From Acidobacteriaceae bacterium (GTDB taxonomy: Bacteria; Acidobacteriota; Terriglobia; Bryobacterales; Bryobacteraceae), in the NCBI GenBank assembly GCA_019240475.1, contig JAFAYI010000037.1:43494-107493 (forward strand): a stretch of 64,000 nt of DNA. Direction: 5' to 3'. The translations under genes and the position numbers were made by a program. Numbering within the stretch: position 1 is the stretch's first letter; each line of letters opens with the position of its first letter. The notes under the pieces were generated by a model. The model was not told the DNA's origin, did no database searches, and worked only from the letters and a program-made list of their open reading frames with translations. This document shows positions 52,023 through 61,334 of the stretch, in pieces.

Positions 52023-52096
52023 CCTTGAACCTCCAGTAATGGAGATTACCGCACGCCCGTCACATGCCGCTGCGGCCCTGTGGCACGCTGAAGAAG

Positions 52097-54763
52097 ATGA
52101 AAGCCGCCCCACTCAGTCGCTTCCTCTGCCTCGCCGCGGCCCTCGCTTTCGCCCATGCCTCCTTTGCCGCCGCCGCGCAAACCGCCCCCACTCTCCGCCT
52201 CCCCGACACCGTCGCCCCCGTCAGCTATCGCGTCTCGCTCTCTCTGGACCCCGCGCAGCCCTCCTTCACTGGCGCCATCGCCATCCAGGTCGAAGTCAAG
52301 CAGCCCGTTCAAACCATCTGGCTCAACGCCAATCACATCCAGGTTCGCGAAGCCACGCTCCACTCCGGTTCCCAACAAATGACCGCCCGCGCCGAGCCCT
52401 CCGGCGACGACTTTCTCGCGCTCCACTTCGATTCCCAAGTTCCCACCGGCCCCGCCCAAATCGAAATCCGCTACACCGGCGCCATCCGTCAACAGGACAG
52501 CTCCGGCATCTTTCACATGAACGACAACGGCAACGATTACCTCTACACCCAGTTCGAGCAGACCGATGCCCGCGCCGCATTCCCGTGTTTCGACGAGCCC
52601 TCATACAAAGTCCCGTGGCAGCTCACCATTTCTGTCCCGAAACAAACTACCGCCGTCAGTAACACGCCGCCTCAGCTCGAAGAAACCCAAGGGGATCGCG
52701 TCACTTACACGTTTAAACAAACTAAGCCGCTGCCCAGTTACTTAGTCGCCTTCGCAGTCGGCCCGTTCGATTACGTTCCCGCCGGAAACGCTGGTGTCAA
52801 CCATGTCCCCGTCCGCATCGTCACGCCCAAAGGCCACGCCGAAGAAGCGAAATATGCCGCCGAAGTCACCGCTGCCATTCTCAGCCGCCTCGAACAATAC
52901 TTCGGTATCCCGTACCCTTACGAAAAATCGGATGAAGTCTCCGTCCCCGTCACATTCGGCTTCGGCGCCATGGAAAATGCCGGCATGGTCACCTATGGCC
53001 AGAACATCATACTCGGCGACCCGCGCCGCGACACCATCACCCGCCAGCGTGAATATGCCTCCGTCGCCGCCCACGAACTCGCGCACCAATGGTTCGGCGA
53101 CTTAGTAACTACAGCCTGGTGGGACGATATCTGGCTCAACGAAGCCTTCGCCACCTGGATGGAGCAGAAACTCCTCTCCGAGTGGAAGCCCGAATGGCGC
53201 ACTCGCGTCGATGACGCCAATTCCAAACTAGCTGCGGAAACCAGCGACAGCCTTGTCTCCGCCCGCAAAGTCCGCCAGGAGATTCTCTCTAAGAACGACA
53301 TCAGCAATGCGTTCGATTCCATCACTTACAACAAAGGCGCCGCGGTTATTCGAATGTTTGAAAATTGGATGGGTCCCGACGACTTTCGAACAGGCGTTCA
53401 CTCCTACTTGCTCCACTACGCCTTCAAGAACGCCACCGCGCCCGAGTTCCTCGACTCTCTCGGTTCCTCTACTAAGAAGGAAATCATCGCCCCCTTCAAG
53501 TCCTTTCTGAATCAGGCCGGCGTTCCTCTTATCTCCCTCAAGCTCGATTGCACTCAAGCGCCCGTCCTTCATCTGGAACAGAAGCGCTATCTTCCGCTCG
53601 GCTCGAAAGCCCCGTCCGATCAAACCTGGGGCATTCCCGTCTGCATCCGATATGGATCGGGCGAAACCGGAACAGACGCCTGCACCCTCATGACTCAGCC
53701 CTCGCTCGATTGGCGTCTCCCCCACGCCAAGACCTGCCCGGCCTGGGTCCAGGCTAATGCCGACGCCATTGGTTACTACCGCATAGACTACGAGCCCCGC
53801 CTGCTCGCCGCTCTCACCCAGGGAGATGTCGTCCATCGCCTCGGCGCCCCGGAGCGTGTCGACTTTATGGGAAACGCGGACGCCCTTGCCCGCGGCGGCA
53901 TCCTGACCGCTGCCGACGCCCTCGGTTTAGTCGCGACTTTTCACAACGATCCCCAGCACGACGTCGTCCAGGATGCGGGCAATCTCGCCCTTGCGCCCTC
54001 CAGTCACCTGGTTCCGGAAAATCTCGAGCCCAACTACCGACGATTTCTGCTGAAGAATTTCCAGGCCCGCGCCCACCAATTAGGATGGGTCCCCAAATCG
54101 GGAGAAGATGATAATGACCGCCTGCTTCGCCCCAACCTCCTGCGCTGGATCGCCACCTACGCCGAAGACCAGGAGCTTGCCAAGCAAGGACAAGACCTCG
54201 CCGATAAGTGGCTTTCCGACCACAACTCGGTCGATCCGGCCATGGTGAGTCCGGCTCTCGGGACCGCCGCGTATTATGGCGGCGAGCCTCTGTTCCACCG
54301 CCTCCTCGCGGTCTTGAAAGCCACGCAGAACCGTCGCGATCGCGCCCTTATTCTCGGCGCCATGCAGCGCTTCCGCGATCCCGCCGCCATCCAGGCCGGC
54401 ATGCAGGCGCTGCTCAATGGCGATATCCCCTTCATCGAAGGCGCCAGCCTGCTCTTCAACGGCCAGCTCCAGGAAAAAACCCGCATGTTTGCCTTTGAAT
54501 TCCTCAAGGCTCACTTCGATGAGATCGCCGCCAAACGCCCCACCGGCGGCGGGTTCGATTTCGGCGCCGAATTCCCCCTCGTCGGCAGCTCCTTTTGCGA
54601 CGCGCAATCGAAAGCCGCCCTTCAGGATTTCCTCGGCCCCCGCGTCGAGCGCTTCACCGGCGCTCCGCGAGTCCTGCGACAGGTCCTCGAAGGCATTGAT
54701 GTCTGCATCGCCAACAAGGCCGCCCAGCAGCCCAGCGTGGTCGCTTTTCTCGAACAATATTAG
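52097..54763 (+). CDS. Exported M1-family aminopeptidase
   Basis: An 888-residue zinc aminopeptidase that removes N-terminal residues from peptides. The start is ATG 52097, giving a signal peptide (KAAPLSRFLCLAAALAFA). GAMEN is at 290-294, HELAH at 326-330 and the third zinc ligand Glu349 (WLNEAFATW). The N-terminal saddle (about 35-235), catalytic domain (about 235-480) and a C-terminal ERAP1-like helical domain (about 570-870) are all present, so the gene is full-length. It precedes a glycosyltransferase by 6 nt, so the two share an operon although their functions are not obviously linked. Confidence 0.93.
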   Translation: MKAAPLSRFLCLAAALAFAHASFAAAAQTAPTLRLPDTVAPVSYRVSLSLDPAQPSFTGAIAIQVEVKQPVQTIWLNANHIQVREATLHSGSQQMTARAEPSGDDFLALHFDSQVPTGPAQIEIRYTGAIRQQDSSGIFHMNDNGNDYLYTQFEQTDARAAFPCFDEPSYKVPWQLTISVPKQTTAVSNTPPQLEETQGDRVTYTFKQTKPLPSYLVAFAVGPFDYVPAGNAGVNHVPVRIVTPKGHAEEAKYAAEVTAAILSRLEQYFGIPYPYEKSDEVSVPVTFGFGAMENAGMVTYGQNIILGDPRRDTITRQREYASVAAHELAHQWFGDLVTTAWWDDIWLNEAFATWMEQKLLSEWKPEWRTRVDDANSKLAAETSDSLVSARKVRQEILSKNDISNAFDSITYNKGAAVIRMFENWMGPDDFRTGVHSYLLHYAFKNATAPEFLDSLGSSTKKEIIAPFKSFLNQAGVPLISLKLDCTQAPVLHLEQKRYLPLGSKAPSDQTWGIPVCIRYGSGETGTDACTLMTQPSLDWRLPHAKTCPAWVQANADAIGYYRIDYEPRLLAALTQGDVVHRLGAPERVDFMGNADALARGGILTAADALGLVATFHNDPQHDVVQDAGNLALAPSSHLVPENLEPNYRRFLLKNFQARAHQLGWVPKSGEDDNDRLLRPNLLRWIATYAEDQELAKQGQDLADKWLSDHNSVDPAMVSPALGTAAYYGGEPLFHRLLAVLKATQNRRDRALILGAMQRFRDPAAIQAGMQALLNGDIPFIEGASLLFNGQLQEKTRMFAFEFLKAHFDEIAAKRPTGGGFDFGAEFPLVGSSFCDAQSKAALQDFLGPRVERFTGAPRVLRQVLEGIDVCIANKAAQQPSVVAFLEQY

Positions 54764-54769
54764 GAACCG

Positions 54770-56056
54770 ATGTCCGAATTCTCTTCGCGCCCGCTCAATC
54801 TCCTCTGGGTCATCGACATCGATTACTCGACCCGGCTTCATCACGGCGCCATGCTCCGCTTTATCAACTATTCGCGCCGGCTCGTTGCCGCTAGCCATCG
54901 CGTCTATTTTCTGGTCGAAGCTCGGTCTGAAGACTTCCGTCGCGAGCGCGAGTTCTTAGGCCAGCTCCGCGCCGCGGACGACATTACCGATTTCTTCGAG
55001 TGCTCCTATCGCCCCTCCCCTTTCAAGAATCGCCTTGCAACCCTCGCCCTCCTGCCCTCGCTCGCCAATCTCTTCCTGTGTTCCGAGCAATCGCTCCTCG
55101 TAAACGAATCCCGCGAATTGGCGCGCCGTCTTGAAATCGATGTCTGCCTCTTCTCCAACCGCCGCCTCTTTTTCCTCGTTTCCCGCCTCGCGCGCCAACT
55201 GCCCTGCATCGTCGACTTCGGCGACTCCTATACCCTTTACCGCCTGCGCGAGCTTAAAGTTCTCTGGCAGAATCGCAACTTTCGCGCCATACCCGCCAGC
55301 GCTCGCGAGCTCATCGAATCGTTTCTCAAGGAACGCTATTACTCGCGCCGCGCCGATGCGAACATCGCTGTATCGCCAGTCGATAAGCAGACGCTCGATC
55401 GCATCAACGGCGCTCCTCGCAAGAACTTCACGCTCTTGAACGGTGTCGCGCCCGCCTCCTCCGGCGATCGCCCCCCTAAGACGCCCCGCCGCCTCATCTT
55501 CTCCGGCAATATGAATTTCCCGCCGAACTATGAGAGCGCTCTTTGGTTCATCGATCATGTCTTCCCGCTCGTCCTTCGCTCTTATCCCGACGCCGAATTC
55601 GTCGTCGCGGGCGCGAACCCGGTGCCTCAGTTGCTCAACCGTGCGAGCGGCCGCATCCGCGTCACCGGATTCGTCCAGGACATGGCCGCCGAGCTCGCCT
55701 CCAGCGCCCTCTACATCGCGCCCATGATTATGGGCGGCGGCTTCAAGAACAAGGTAGTCGAGGCGCTCATTAACCGTACCTACGTTGCCGCAACTCCCAT
55801 GGCCGTCGAATTCCTCGGCCCCGAAGCGGCCCGCCAGATGCTTGTCGCCTCATCCCCGGAATCGCTCGCCGCCCACATTGTTCGCTTCTTATCTCGTCCC
55901 GAAGAATTCGAGCCGCGCCTTGCGAATCTTCACGCGCTAGTCGCCCGCGAATTCAGTTGGGAGCACCGCACCGCCGAATTACTCGACATCGTGCGGCGCG
56001 TCCTCTCCTCTCGCCCGGATCACCGTCTTGAGGCCGCGCCGGCCCTCTCGCGCTAA
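54770..56056 (+). CDS. GT4-family glycosyltransferase
   Basis: A 428-residue glycosyltransferase of the GT-B fold. The N-terminal domain has NLLWVIDIDYSTRLHHGAMLR, and the C-terminal domain carries RLIFSGNMNFPPNYES, FVVAGANPVPQLL, VTGFVQDMAAELA and PMIMGGGFKNKVVEAL, the last being the donor-binding strand-helix of GT4 enzymes. It would transfer a sugar from a nucleotide donor to a glycan or lipid at the cytoplasmic face. No partner polysaccharide genes lie beside it. The start codon overlaps no other gene; the stop is close to the convergent Nif3-like gene. Confidence 0.85.
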   Translation: MSEFSSRPLNLLWVIDIDYSTRLHHGAMLRFINYSRRLVAASHRVYFLVEARSEDFRREREFLGQLRAADDITDFFECSYRPSPFKNRLATLALLPSLANLFLCSEQSLLVNESRELARRLEIDVCLFSNRRLFFLVSRLARQLPCIVDFGDSYTLYRLRELKVLWQNRNFRAIPASARELIESFLKERYYSRRADANIAVSPVDKQTLDRINGAPRKNFTLLNGVAPASSGDRPPKTPRRLIFSGNMNFPPNYESALWFIDHVFPLVLRSYPDAEFVVAGANPVPQLLNRASGRIRVTGFVQDMAAELASSALYIAPMIMGGGFKNKVVEALINRTYVAATPMAVEFLGPEAARQMLVASSPESLAAHIVRFLSRPEEFEPRLANLHALVAREFSWEHRTAELLDIVRRVLSSRPDHRLEAAPALSR

Positions 56057-56069
56057 GCGGCTGCGCCCT

Positions 56070-56930
56070 TTACGGCTGCCAGTACAGCTCAGGCGTGACC
56101 ACGAACCGCACCGGAACATCGTGTATGAACGTCTTCAGCCACGCGGCGCAGTATGCCATGCCGGCTTGTTCCGATTCGATATGTCCCATTAGGATAAGCG
56201 CCTTAGGACGTCCTTGTGCCGCCGCGTCCGAAACGTACTCGATCGTCTCCCATTCCGGTACCTCGCCGATCACCAATGCTTCCACATCGTCGCGTCTGAG
56301 CAGCGCTAGATGGCGCTCGCTGCCGGCCGCGCCCGGTTGTAGCGCGACGTGTGTCACTTCAAGATCGGGGTTGCCCACCACTCGAAGCGTTTTGATGCCG
56401 ATCCGTTGCTGAATCATCCTGGCCAAATCGCCAACCGTAATCGGAGGCAGTAAGAACAGATTCGGATCGCTTACGTTCTCGTTCCCCTCCCACTGCAGCG
56501 CATCGGCCATGCCTCTCAGAATGCCGTCCGGTTTCATCCTGTGCCAATGGTCGTGAAAGCGCCAGATCACCAGATGGTGTTCGGCGATGAACTTCTCTTT
56601 CTCGCGCCAGACCAAGTCGTTGGCGGCTTCGAACGAAGCGGTGCTATCCAGGTGGCTGTAGAACGTGGGTTCGTGCGTAATGACCAGATTCGCGTTCTCG
56701 GCGACTGCCGTCTTCAGCACCTCGAAGGTGGCCATCATCGCCGTCGCAATGCCCGTGACCGGCGTGTCTGGGTCTCCGGCTTTGAAGGTATCGACCGTCT
56801 CCCCTTGCCAAGGCACATTCGTGTTCTTCTCAATCAACGCGACGATCTCCCGCGCCGTGGGGTGCGTCGCCGCTTGGCCGAAAGCACTCGCCGCCGCGGC
56901 GATCGATAAAAGAACGATCCGGATGGTCAA
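56070..56930 (-). CDS. Exported Nif3-like dinuclear-metal protein
   Basis: A 286-residue protein of the Nif3/DUF34 group. Metal-ligand motifs are visible: ITHEPTFYSHLD near residue 85, FHDHWHRMKPDGI near 125-137 and GHIESEQAGM near 250. Residues 1-18 form a signal peptide (TIRIVLLSIAAAASAFGQ), unusual because Nif3-like proteins are normally cytoplasmic. It probably hydrolyses or binds a substrate in the periplasm with two metal ions; the natural substrate is unknown. It starts 17 nt from the divergent toroid gene, so the two may share a control region. Confidence 0.82.
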   Translation of the reverse strand: MTIRIVLLSIAAAASAFGQAATHPTAREIVALIEKNTNVPWQGETVDTFKAGDPDTPVTGIATAMMATFEVLKTAVAENANLVITHEPTFYSHLDSTASFEAANDLVWREKEKFIAEHHLVIWRFHDHWHRMKPDGILRGMADALQWEGNENVSDPNLFLLPPITVGDLARMIQQRIGIKTLRVVGNPDLEVTHVALQPGAAGSERHLALLRRDDVEALVIGEVPEWETIEYVSDAAAQGRPKALILMGHIESEQAGMAYCAAWLKTFIHDVPVRFVVTPELYWQP

Positions 56931-56947
56931 ACGCTTATCATAGCCTC

Positions 56948-57880
56948 GTGAATCCTCTCGATTGGCTCCTCGCCTCCGATCCCGCCATTCGTTGGCAAGC
57001 TCTGCGCGATCTCACAAACGCCTCTTCGACGGAGGTCGCGGCTGAACGCGCGCGCGTCGCAAACGAAGGTCTCGGCGCCGCGATTCTCGCCTCCCAGCAG
57101 CCCGATGGGTCCTGGCGCCGCGACGATGCCCCCGCGTGGCTCACCACTCTTTTCACCATGCAGCTCCTGCGCGCAACCGGCGTCGACCCCGCCTCGCCCT
57201 CCGTCACCGCCGCCGCGGCGCGCCTCGAAACGAACTTGCGCTTTAACGACCTCGGCGGCCGCTGGGATCTCCGCCCGTCCAGCACCGGAGGGAACACGTT
57301 CTTTGAGGGCGAAGTCGAGCCCTGCATCAACGGAGGCGTGCTCGCGCTCGGCGCCTACTTCGGCCGCCCCCTCGAAAGCCTCGCTCAGCGCCTTCTCGCG
57401 GAACAACTCGCCGACGGCGGCTGGAACTGCGAAGCGCCCAAGAGTACCCGCTCTTCTTTCCACACCACCATCTGCGTTCTCGAAGGCCTGCTCGAATACG
57501 AACGCGCTCTCGGTTCCGAGCCGGAAATCGCCGCCGCCCGCCATCGCGCCGAAGAGTATCTGCTCGCTCGCTCCCTCTGCCGCCGCCTCTCAACTGGCGA
57601 GATCGTAAACCCCGAGTTCCTCGAACTCGCTTTCCCCCCGCGCTACCACTACGACATCCTCCGCGCGCTCGATTATTTCAGGAGCGCCCACGCGCGCCCC
57701 GGCCCGCGCATGCGGGAGGCTGTTCAAATGGTCGAGACCAAGCGCCAGCCCGACGGCCGCTGGCTTCTTGATCGTGCCTACTGCGAGGGCCTCGCCTTTT
57801 CCCTCGACGAATCGCCCGGCGCTCCCAGCCGCTGGAATACGCTTCGGGCGCTGCGCGTCCTCCAATGGCGCGCGCAATAG
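56948..57880 (+). CDS. Terpene-cyclase-like alpha/alpha-toroid protein
   Basis: A 310-residue protein with a GTG start and no signal peptide. It has QW-type turns of the squalene/oxidosqualene cyclase and prenyltransferase toroid: QQPDGSW near residue 50, EQLADGGW near 154 and RQPDGRW near 275. The aspartate-rich catalytic DxDD motif of squalene-hopene cyclase is not seen, and the length fits a half-toroid. It probably binds a hydrophobic ligand or a protein rather than cyclising a triterpene. It is divergent from the Nif3-like gene and convergent with the propeller gene, 9 nt away. Confidence 0.7.
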   Translation: MNPLDWLLASDPAIRWQALRDLTNASSTEVAAERARVANEGLGAAILASQQPDGSWRRDDAPAWLTTLFTMQLLRATGVDPASPSVTAAAARLETNLRFNDLGGRWDLRPSSTGGNTFFEGEVEPCINGGVLALGAYFGRPLESLAQRLLAEQLADGGWNCEAPKSTRSSFHTTICVLEGLLEYERALGSEPEIAAARHRAEEYLLARSLCRRLSTGEIVNPEFLELAFPPRYHYDILRALDYFRSAHARPGPRMREAVQMVETKRQPDGRWLLDRAYCEGLAFSLDESPGAPSRWNTLRALRVLQWRAQ

Positions 57881-57889
57881 CCGCCCGCC

Positions 57890-59437
57890 CTACTTCTTCA
57901 GCAACCCGAACACTCCCACGCCGTCCGTCGTCCCCACGTACACCTTCCCGTTCGCAATCATCGGCGTTATAAACTTATTCCCCGCGCCGAAATGATCTCG
58001 CCCAAACCACGCCTGGTTGCTGCTATAAAGTTCATGCGACACATCGTTTGCATCGTAGGCATGCAACACGGCCGGATCTTTGTTCTCCAGCACCCAAACG
58101 ATCCCGTCCCGCGTCCCATTTGCCGAAATGCTCGGCGACGCCCCCGGATAAACGAACTTCATCCCGCTCTGCGAAACCGGCGCCGGCTTGAGCCGCGCCT
58201 TTTCGAACCGGTACTGCCTCAGCGGGTCTTCCGTCGTCGCGTAGTAAAGCATGCCGTTGTAATACGCCGGAATCGGTCTCGCGTACTGATGTTGAAACGC
58301 CCTTGAGATCTCTTGATAAACATTGTTCCGCTTAGCGTTGAACTTGCCCATCGCATCACGATCCAGCAGGTAAATGTTCACGTCTTTCCCGGCGCCCACC
58401 ACCAGATGCCGGATCGCGCCGCGCGCGTCTGTCATGTCCGGCAGCACCAGCGGCCCGCCCGATCCCAGATCTCCATCGCCGTCGTTCTCAGCCTCTACGT
58501 TGAACATCGTAAAGTAATCGGCAACCTCCAAGCCGCCTGCCCCTTCCCTGATCTTCACGAACGAATTTCCAAAGTCGCGCCGCGCCGGAAATCCGCTCGC
58601 GTCGAGCGACGTATCGAAGTCGCCGTTGCCCAACATCACGTAGACGTTCCCCTCCGAATCCGCCGCCGGTCCCGCGCCGGATTGCCAGATCGCGCCTTCC
58701 TCCCCCTTCGGCGTCAGGTTCAGCACCGCCTTCTGCTTCAAAGTGCGCGCCTCGTATGCCATCACCCAGCCGTTATAACGGCCGATGTCGCAATGCGAAG
58801 TCCACGTCAGAAACAGCGTCCCGTGCACCAGCAACAGCGCCGCCCGCTCCGCGTATAGCTTCGGATCGAATGCCGGCGCGTCGCGATCGCTGGCCCGAAT
58901 CTCCACCGGTCCGCCCAGCCGTTCCGCGCCGCTCTGTAAATCGAGCGCATGAAGCCGCTGGTGGTACTGCCCCTGCGCATCTTTGCTCATGGCCACCACG
59001 TAGAGGACTCCATGCGGCCCCTGTTGCCGATCGATCACAGGCGTTGCCGTAATCCCAATCTCGGGCGTGATCTGGCTGCAGTTCCGGTTGTCCGATGGCG
59101 TTTCGCCCGCCCCCAGTAACCGCACATGCCAGAACGCCTCTCCCGAATTGGCGTCGAATGCGGAAGCGGTGTCATGCTCGGTTTCGACGAACAGCACATC
59201 CCGAGCTCCCCGGTTCGGCATCTCCAGCCCGTGCACGTACAGCGGTTCCGCATCCACCTTCCCATCGGCCGCGATCCTAAACAATTTGCCAAACGATTTT
59301 GTATTGACGTTTGCGGGCGTGAGCGCGGTCTCCCGTAAATTCTGCCCCGTTCGCGCCACATCGTTATGCCATGTCACAACATCCTGCCCGGCAACCACCG
59401 AGCTCCAAACCACCATCGCCAACGCCGCCCGCCGCAT
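57890..59437 (-). CDS. Exported PQQ-like beta-propeller protein
   Basis: A 515-residue exported protein (signal peptide residues 1-18, VVWSSVVAGQ). Several blades resemble PQQ-enzyme repeats: TWHNDVARTGQNLRE, TASAFDANSGEAFWHV, LYVVAMSKDAQGQYHQRLHAL-like (quoted as LYVVAMSKDAQGQ), GNVYVMLGNGDFD, GKDVNIYLLDRDAMG and GKVYVGTTDGVGVFG. The propeller has no visible haem motif or PQQ ligand set, so it may be a binding or structural propeller. It starts the minus-strand region at 59.4 kb. The next gene upstream (YdcZ-like) ends 142 nt away. Confidence 0.82.
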   Translation of the reverse strand: MRRAALAMVVWSSVVAGQDVVTWHNDVARTGQNLRETALTPANVNTKSFGKLFRIAADGKVDAEPLYVHGLEMPNRGARDVLFVETEHDTASAFDANSGEAFWHVRLLGAGETPSDNRNCSQITPEIGITATPVIDRQQGPHGVLYVVAMSKDAQGQYHQRLHALDLQSGAERLGGPVEIRASDRDAPAFDPKLYAERAALLLVHGTLFLTWTSHCDIGRYNGWVMAYEARTLKQKAVLNLTPKGEEGAIWQSGAGPAADSEGNVYVMLGNGDFDTSLDASGFPARRDFGNSFVKIREGAGGLEVADYFTMFNVEAENDGDGDLGSGGPLVLPDMTDARGAIRHLVVGAGKDVNIYLLDRDAMGKFNAKRNNVYQEISRAFQHQYARPIPAYYNGMLYYATTEDPLRQYRFEKARLKPAPVSQSGMKFVYPGASPSISANGTRDGIVWVLENKDPAVLHAYDANDVSHELYSSNQAWFGRDHFGAGNKFITPMIANGKVYVGTTDGVGVFGLLKK

Positions 59438-59579
59438 TCAGTCTTCGACGCGTTTTCAGGCCGCCGGGTTCCCGCTCCGACCGCCCAAGCCGGTCAATCG
59501 CACTATTGTCCGCTCTCTCTCACCCCGTTCGTTTGAACACAACGGACACACTCGTCCAAGGCATGAAGCTTCCGAGTGG

Positions 59580-60026
59580 CTACGCCTTTGTCACCAAGGC
59601 AGCGCCGCTGATCAAGAGCAAGCCGCCAAGGGCGCGTAGCGGGGTGACGGAGTGGACGTCCATACGAAACCAGCCGAAGTGATCGATGAGCAGCGAGGCG
59701 ACCAACGCTGCCGAGACAGTCACGGACATGAACGTTCCCGCGCCTACGCGACCGACGAGGGTGAGGCCGGCGAAGACCTGAACCGCGCCTACTAATCCAC
59801 CGAAGACAGCCCACCAAGGTAGATTCTTCAGGTCGTCCATGGTGGGAAGAGGATGGGGCACGGCGAAAAAGACCGCCACAAAGAAGAACGTGATTACGGC
59901 AAACGAGACGGTGGAGGCCAGGTACGGATTGACCAGATATTTATTGAGCTGTCCGTTCATAGCGGCGCCACAGGTTTGTAGCGCGCCGCCGAGGATGATA
60001 AACGGAATGATCCAGGTTGCGTTCAT
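59580..60026 (-). CDS. DMT-family membrane protein (YdcZ/DUF606-like)
   Basis: A 148-residue protein with five transmembrane helices, the size and pattern of the DUF606/YdcZ members of the drug/metabolite transporter group (GGALQTCGAAMNGQLNKYL near residue 15, GLVGAVQVFAGLTLVGRVG near 80). It follows the ArsB-like gene by 27 nt at the end of a four-gene minus-strand operon. Its substrate is unknown. Confidence 0.83.
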   Translation of the reverse strand: MNATWIIPFIILGGALQTCGAAMNGQLNKYLVNPYLASTVSFAVITFFFVAVFFAVPHPLPTMDDLKNLPWWAVFGGLVGAVQVFAGLTLVGRVGAGTFMSVTVSAALVASLLIDHFGWFRMDVHSVTPLRALGGLLLISGAALVTKA

Positions 60027-60053
60027 TTTGGGATGAGTCCTTTCGATTCTTGT

Positions 60054-61334
60054 CTAGCGAATTCCGAAGGCATGCAAGGCAAATGCGCCAGCCATGGCAG
60101 CGACTAGAGCGGACGGCATGGCGATGGCGCCGGCTTTCAGAAAGTCCAGCGCGCTGACATCGAGCCCTTCGCGGCGTAGGGCGAGGAGCCAAAGAATGGT
60201 TGCGAGCGAGCCGGTTACGGAGAGATTGGGGCCGAGGTCCACGCCGATCAGCACGGCGTTGGCGAGCAGACCCTTGGTGTGCATGGCGGTGAGTGTGTTG
60301 CCCATCATGAGGCCGAGGGGAAGGTTGTTTACCAGGTTGTTAGCGATAGAGACGACAAAGGCGACGACCAGCGAACCCGTGTTTTCTCCGAGCGCCTGCG
60401 CGTTCTGGAGCGCCGCTTGCATCAGGCGGAGAATGTGAAGACTTTCTACCGCGTCGACCAGAACGAACAGGGCGGCGACCAGGCCGAGCGTGCCCCAGCT
60501 GATCTCCTTTGCGAACGGAAGAGGGTTGGTCTTGTTACGGACGCAGACCACCGCGGTGACGACTAACGCCGCGATACACGTGGGAAGGCCGAGATCCTTC
60601 TTGAGCGACGACATAACCAGAAGTACGACGACGACGAGGGCGAGGCCGGCAAGCACGAGCTTTCCTTCCGGCTTGAGTTCCGCTTTTTCTTTAGAGATCT
60701 CAATGGAGTTGCTTAGATCTTTTCGGAAGTACCAACGCAGCACCAGAAACGTGACGGCAATGGAGAGCAGAGACGGAAGGAAGAAGGCCAAGAGCCAGCG
60801 CCCCAGGGAAGGCAAGCCGGAATGAAACACCACTAGATTGGCCGGGTTGGATATGGGAAGAACGAAGGACGCCGCGTTGGCGATGAACGCGCAGGCGAAG
60901 AGAAACGGCAGAGGCTCGGCTTTTGAGCGGCGCACGGCGGCCAGCACAGCGGGTGTCAACACGACAGCGGTGGCATCGTTCGACATGCAGACGGTGACGA
61001 TGGTTCCGACGGCATAGATGAGAGTGAAGAGGCGGAGGGCCGAGGCTTTGGCGGCTTGCGTTGCGAGCGACGCGACCCATTTGAAAATACCGTTATCGCG
61101 AGCCAAGGCAGAGAGCAGCATCATGCCAATGAGGAAGAAGTAGACGTCGGAGCCCTCCACGATGGCCCGGCCGGCCAGGGGCAGAGGAATTAGACGAAAG
61201 ACGACCAGCAGAAGCGCACCGGAACCGACCCAGTAGACCTCGGGAATGTTGCGGGGGCGCACCAGCATCAGCAGGATGCTGAGAGCGGAGATGGCGAGGA
61301 TGAGGATGGAACTTGCCGAGGTAAGGTTCACCAT
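60054..61334 (-). CDS. ArsB/NhaD-like ion permease
   Basis: A 426-residue permease with about 10-12 helices of the ion-transporter superfamily. ArsB-like blocks are SNDATAVVLTPAVLAA near residue 120, ISNPANLVVF near 163, and NNLVNNLPLGLM near 335, and the length equals that of arsenite permease ArsB. No arsR, arsC or arsA lies beside it, so arsenite export is likely but not proved; a sodium or sulfate relative is possible. Its start overlaps the metallophosphoesterase stop by 7 nt. Confidence 0.83.
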   Translation of the reverse strand: MVNLTSASSILILAISALSILLMLVRPRNIPEVYWVGSGALLLVVFRLIPLPLAGRAIVEGSDVYFFLIGMMLLSALARDNGIFKWVASLATQAAKASALRLFTLIYAVGTIVTVCMSNDATAVVLTPAVLAAVRRSKAEPLPFLFACAFIANAASFVLPISNPANLVVFHSGLPSLGRWLLAFFLPSLLSIAVTFLVLRWYFRKDLSNSIEISKEKAELKPEGKLVLAGLALVVVVLLVMSSLKKDLGLPTCIAALVVTAVVCVRNKTNPLPFAKEISWGTLGLVAALFVLVDAVESLHILRLMQAALQNAQALGENTGSLVVAFVVSIANNLVNNLPLGLMMGNTLTAMHTKGLLANAVLIGVDLGPNLSVTGSLATILWLLALRREGLDVSALDFLKAGAIAMPSALVAAMAGAFALHAFGIR

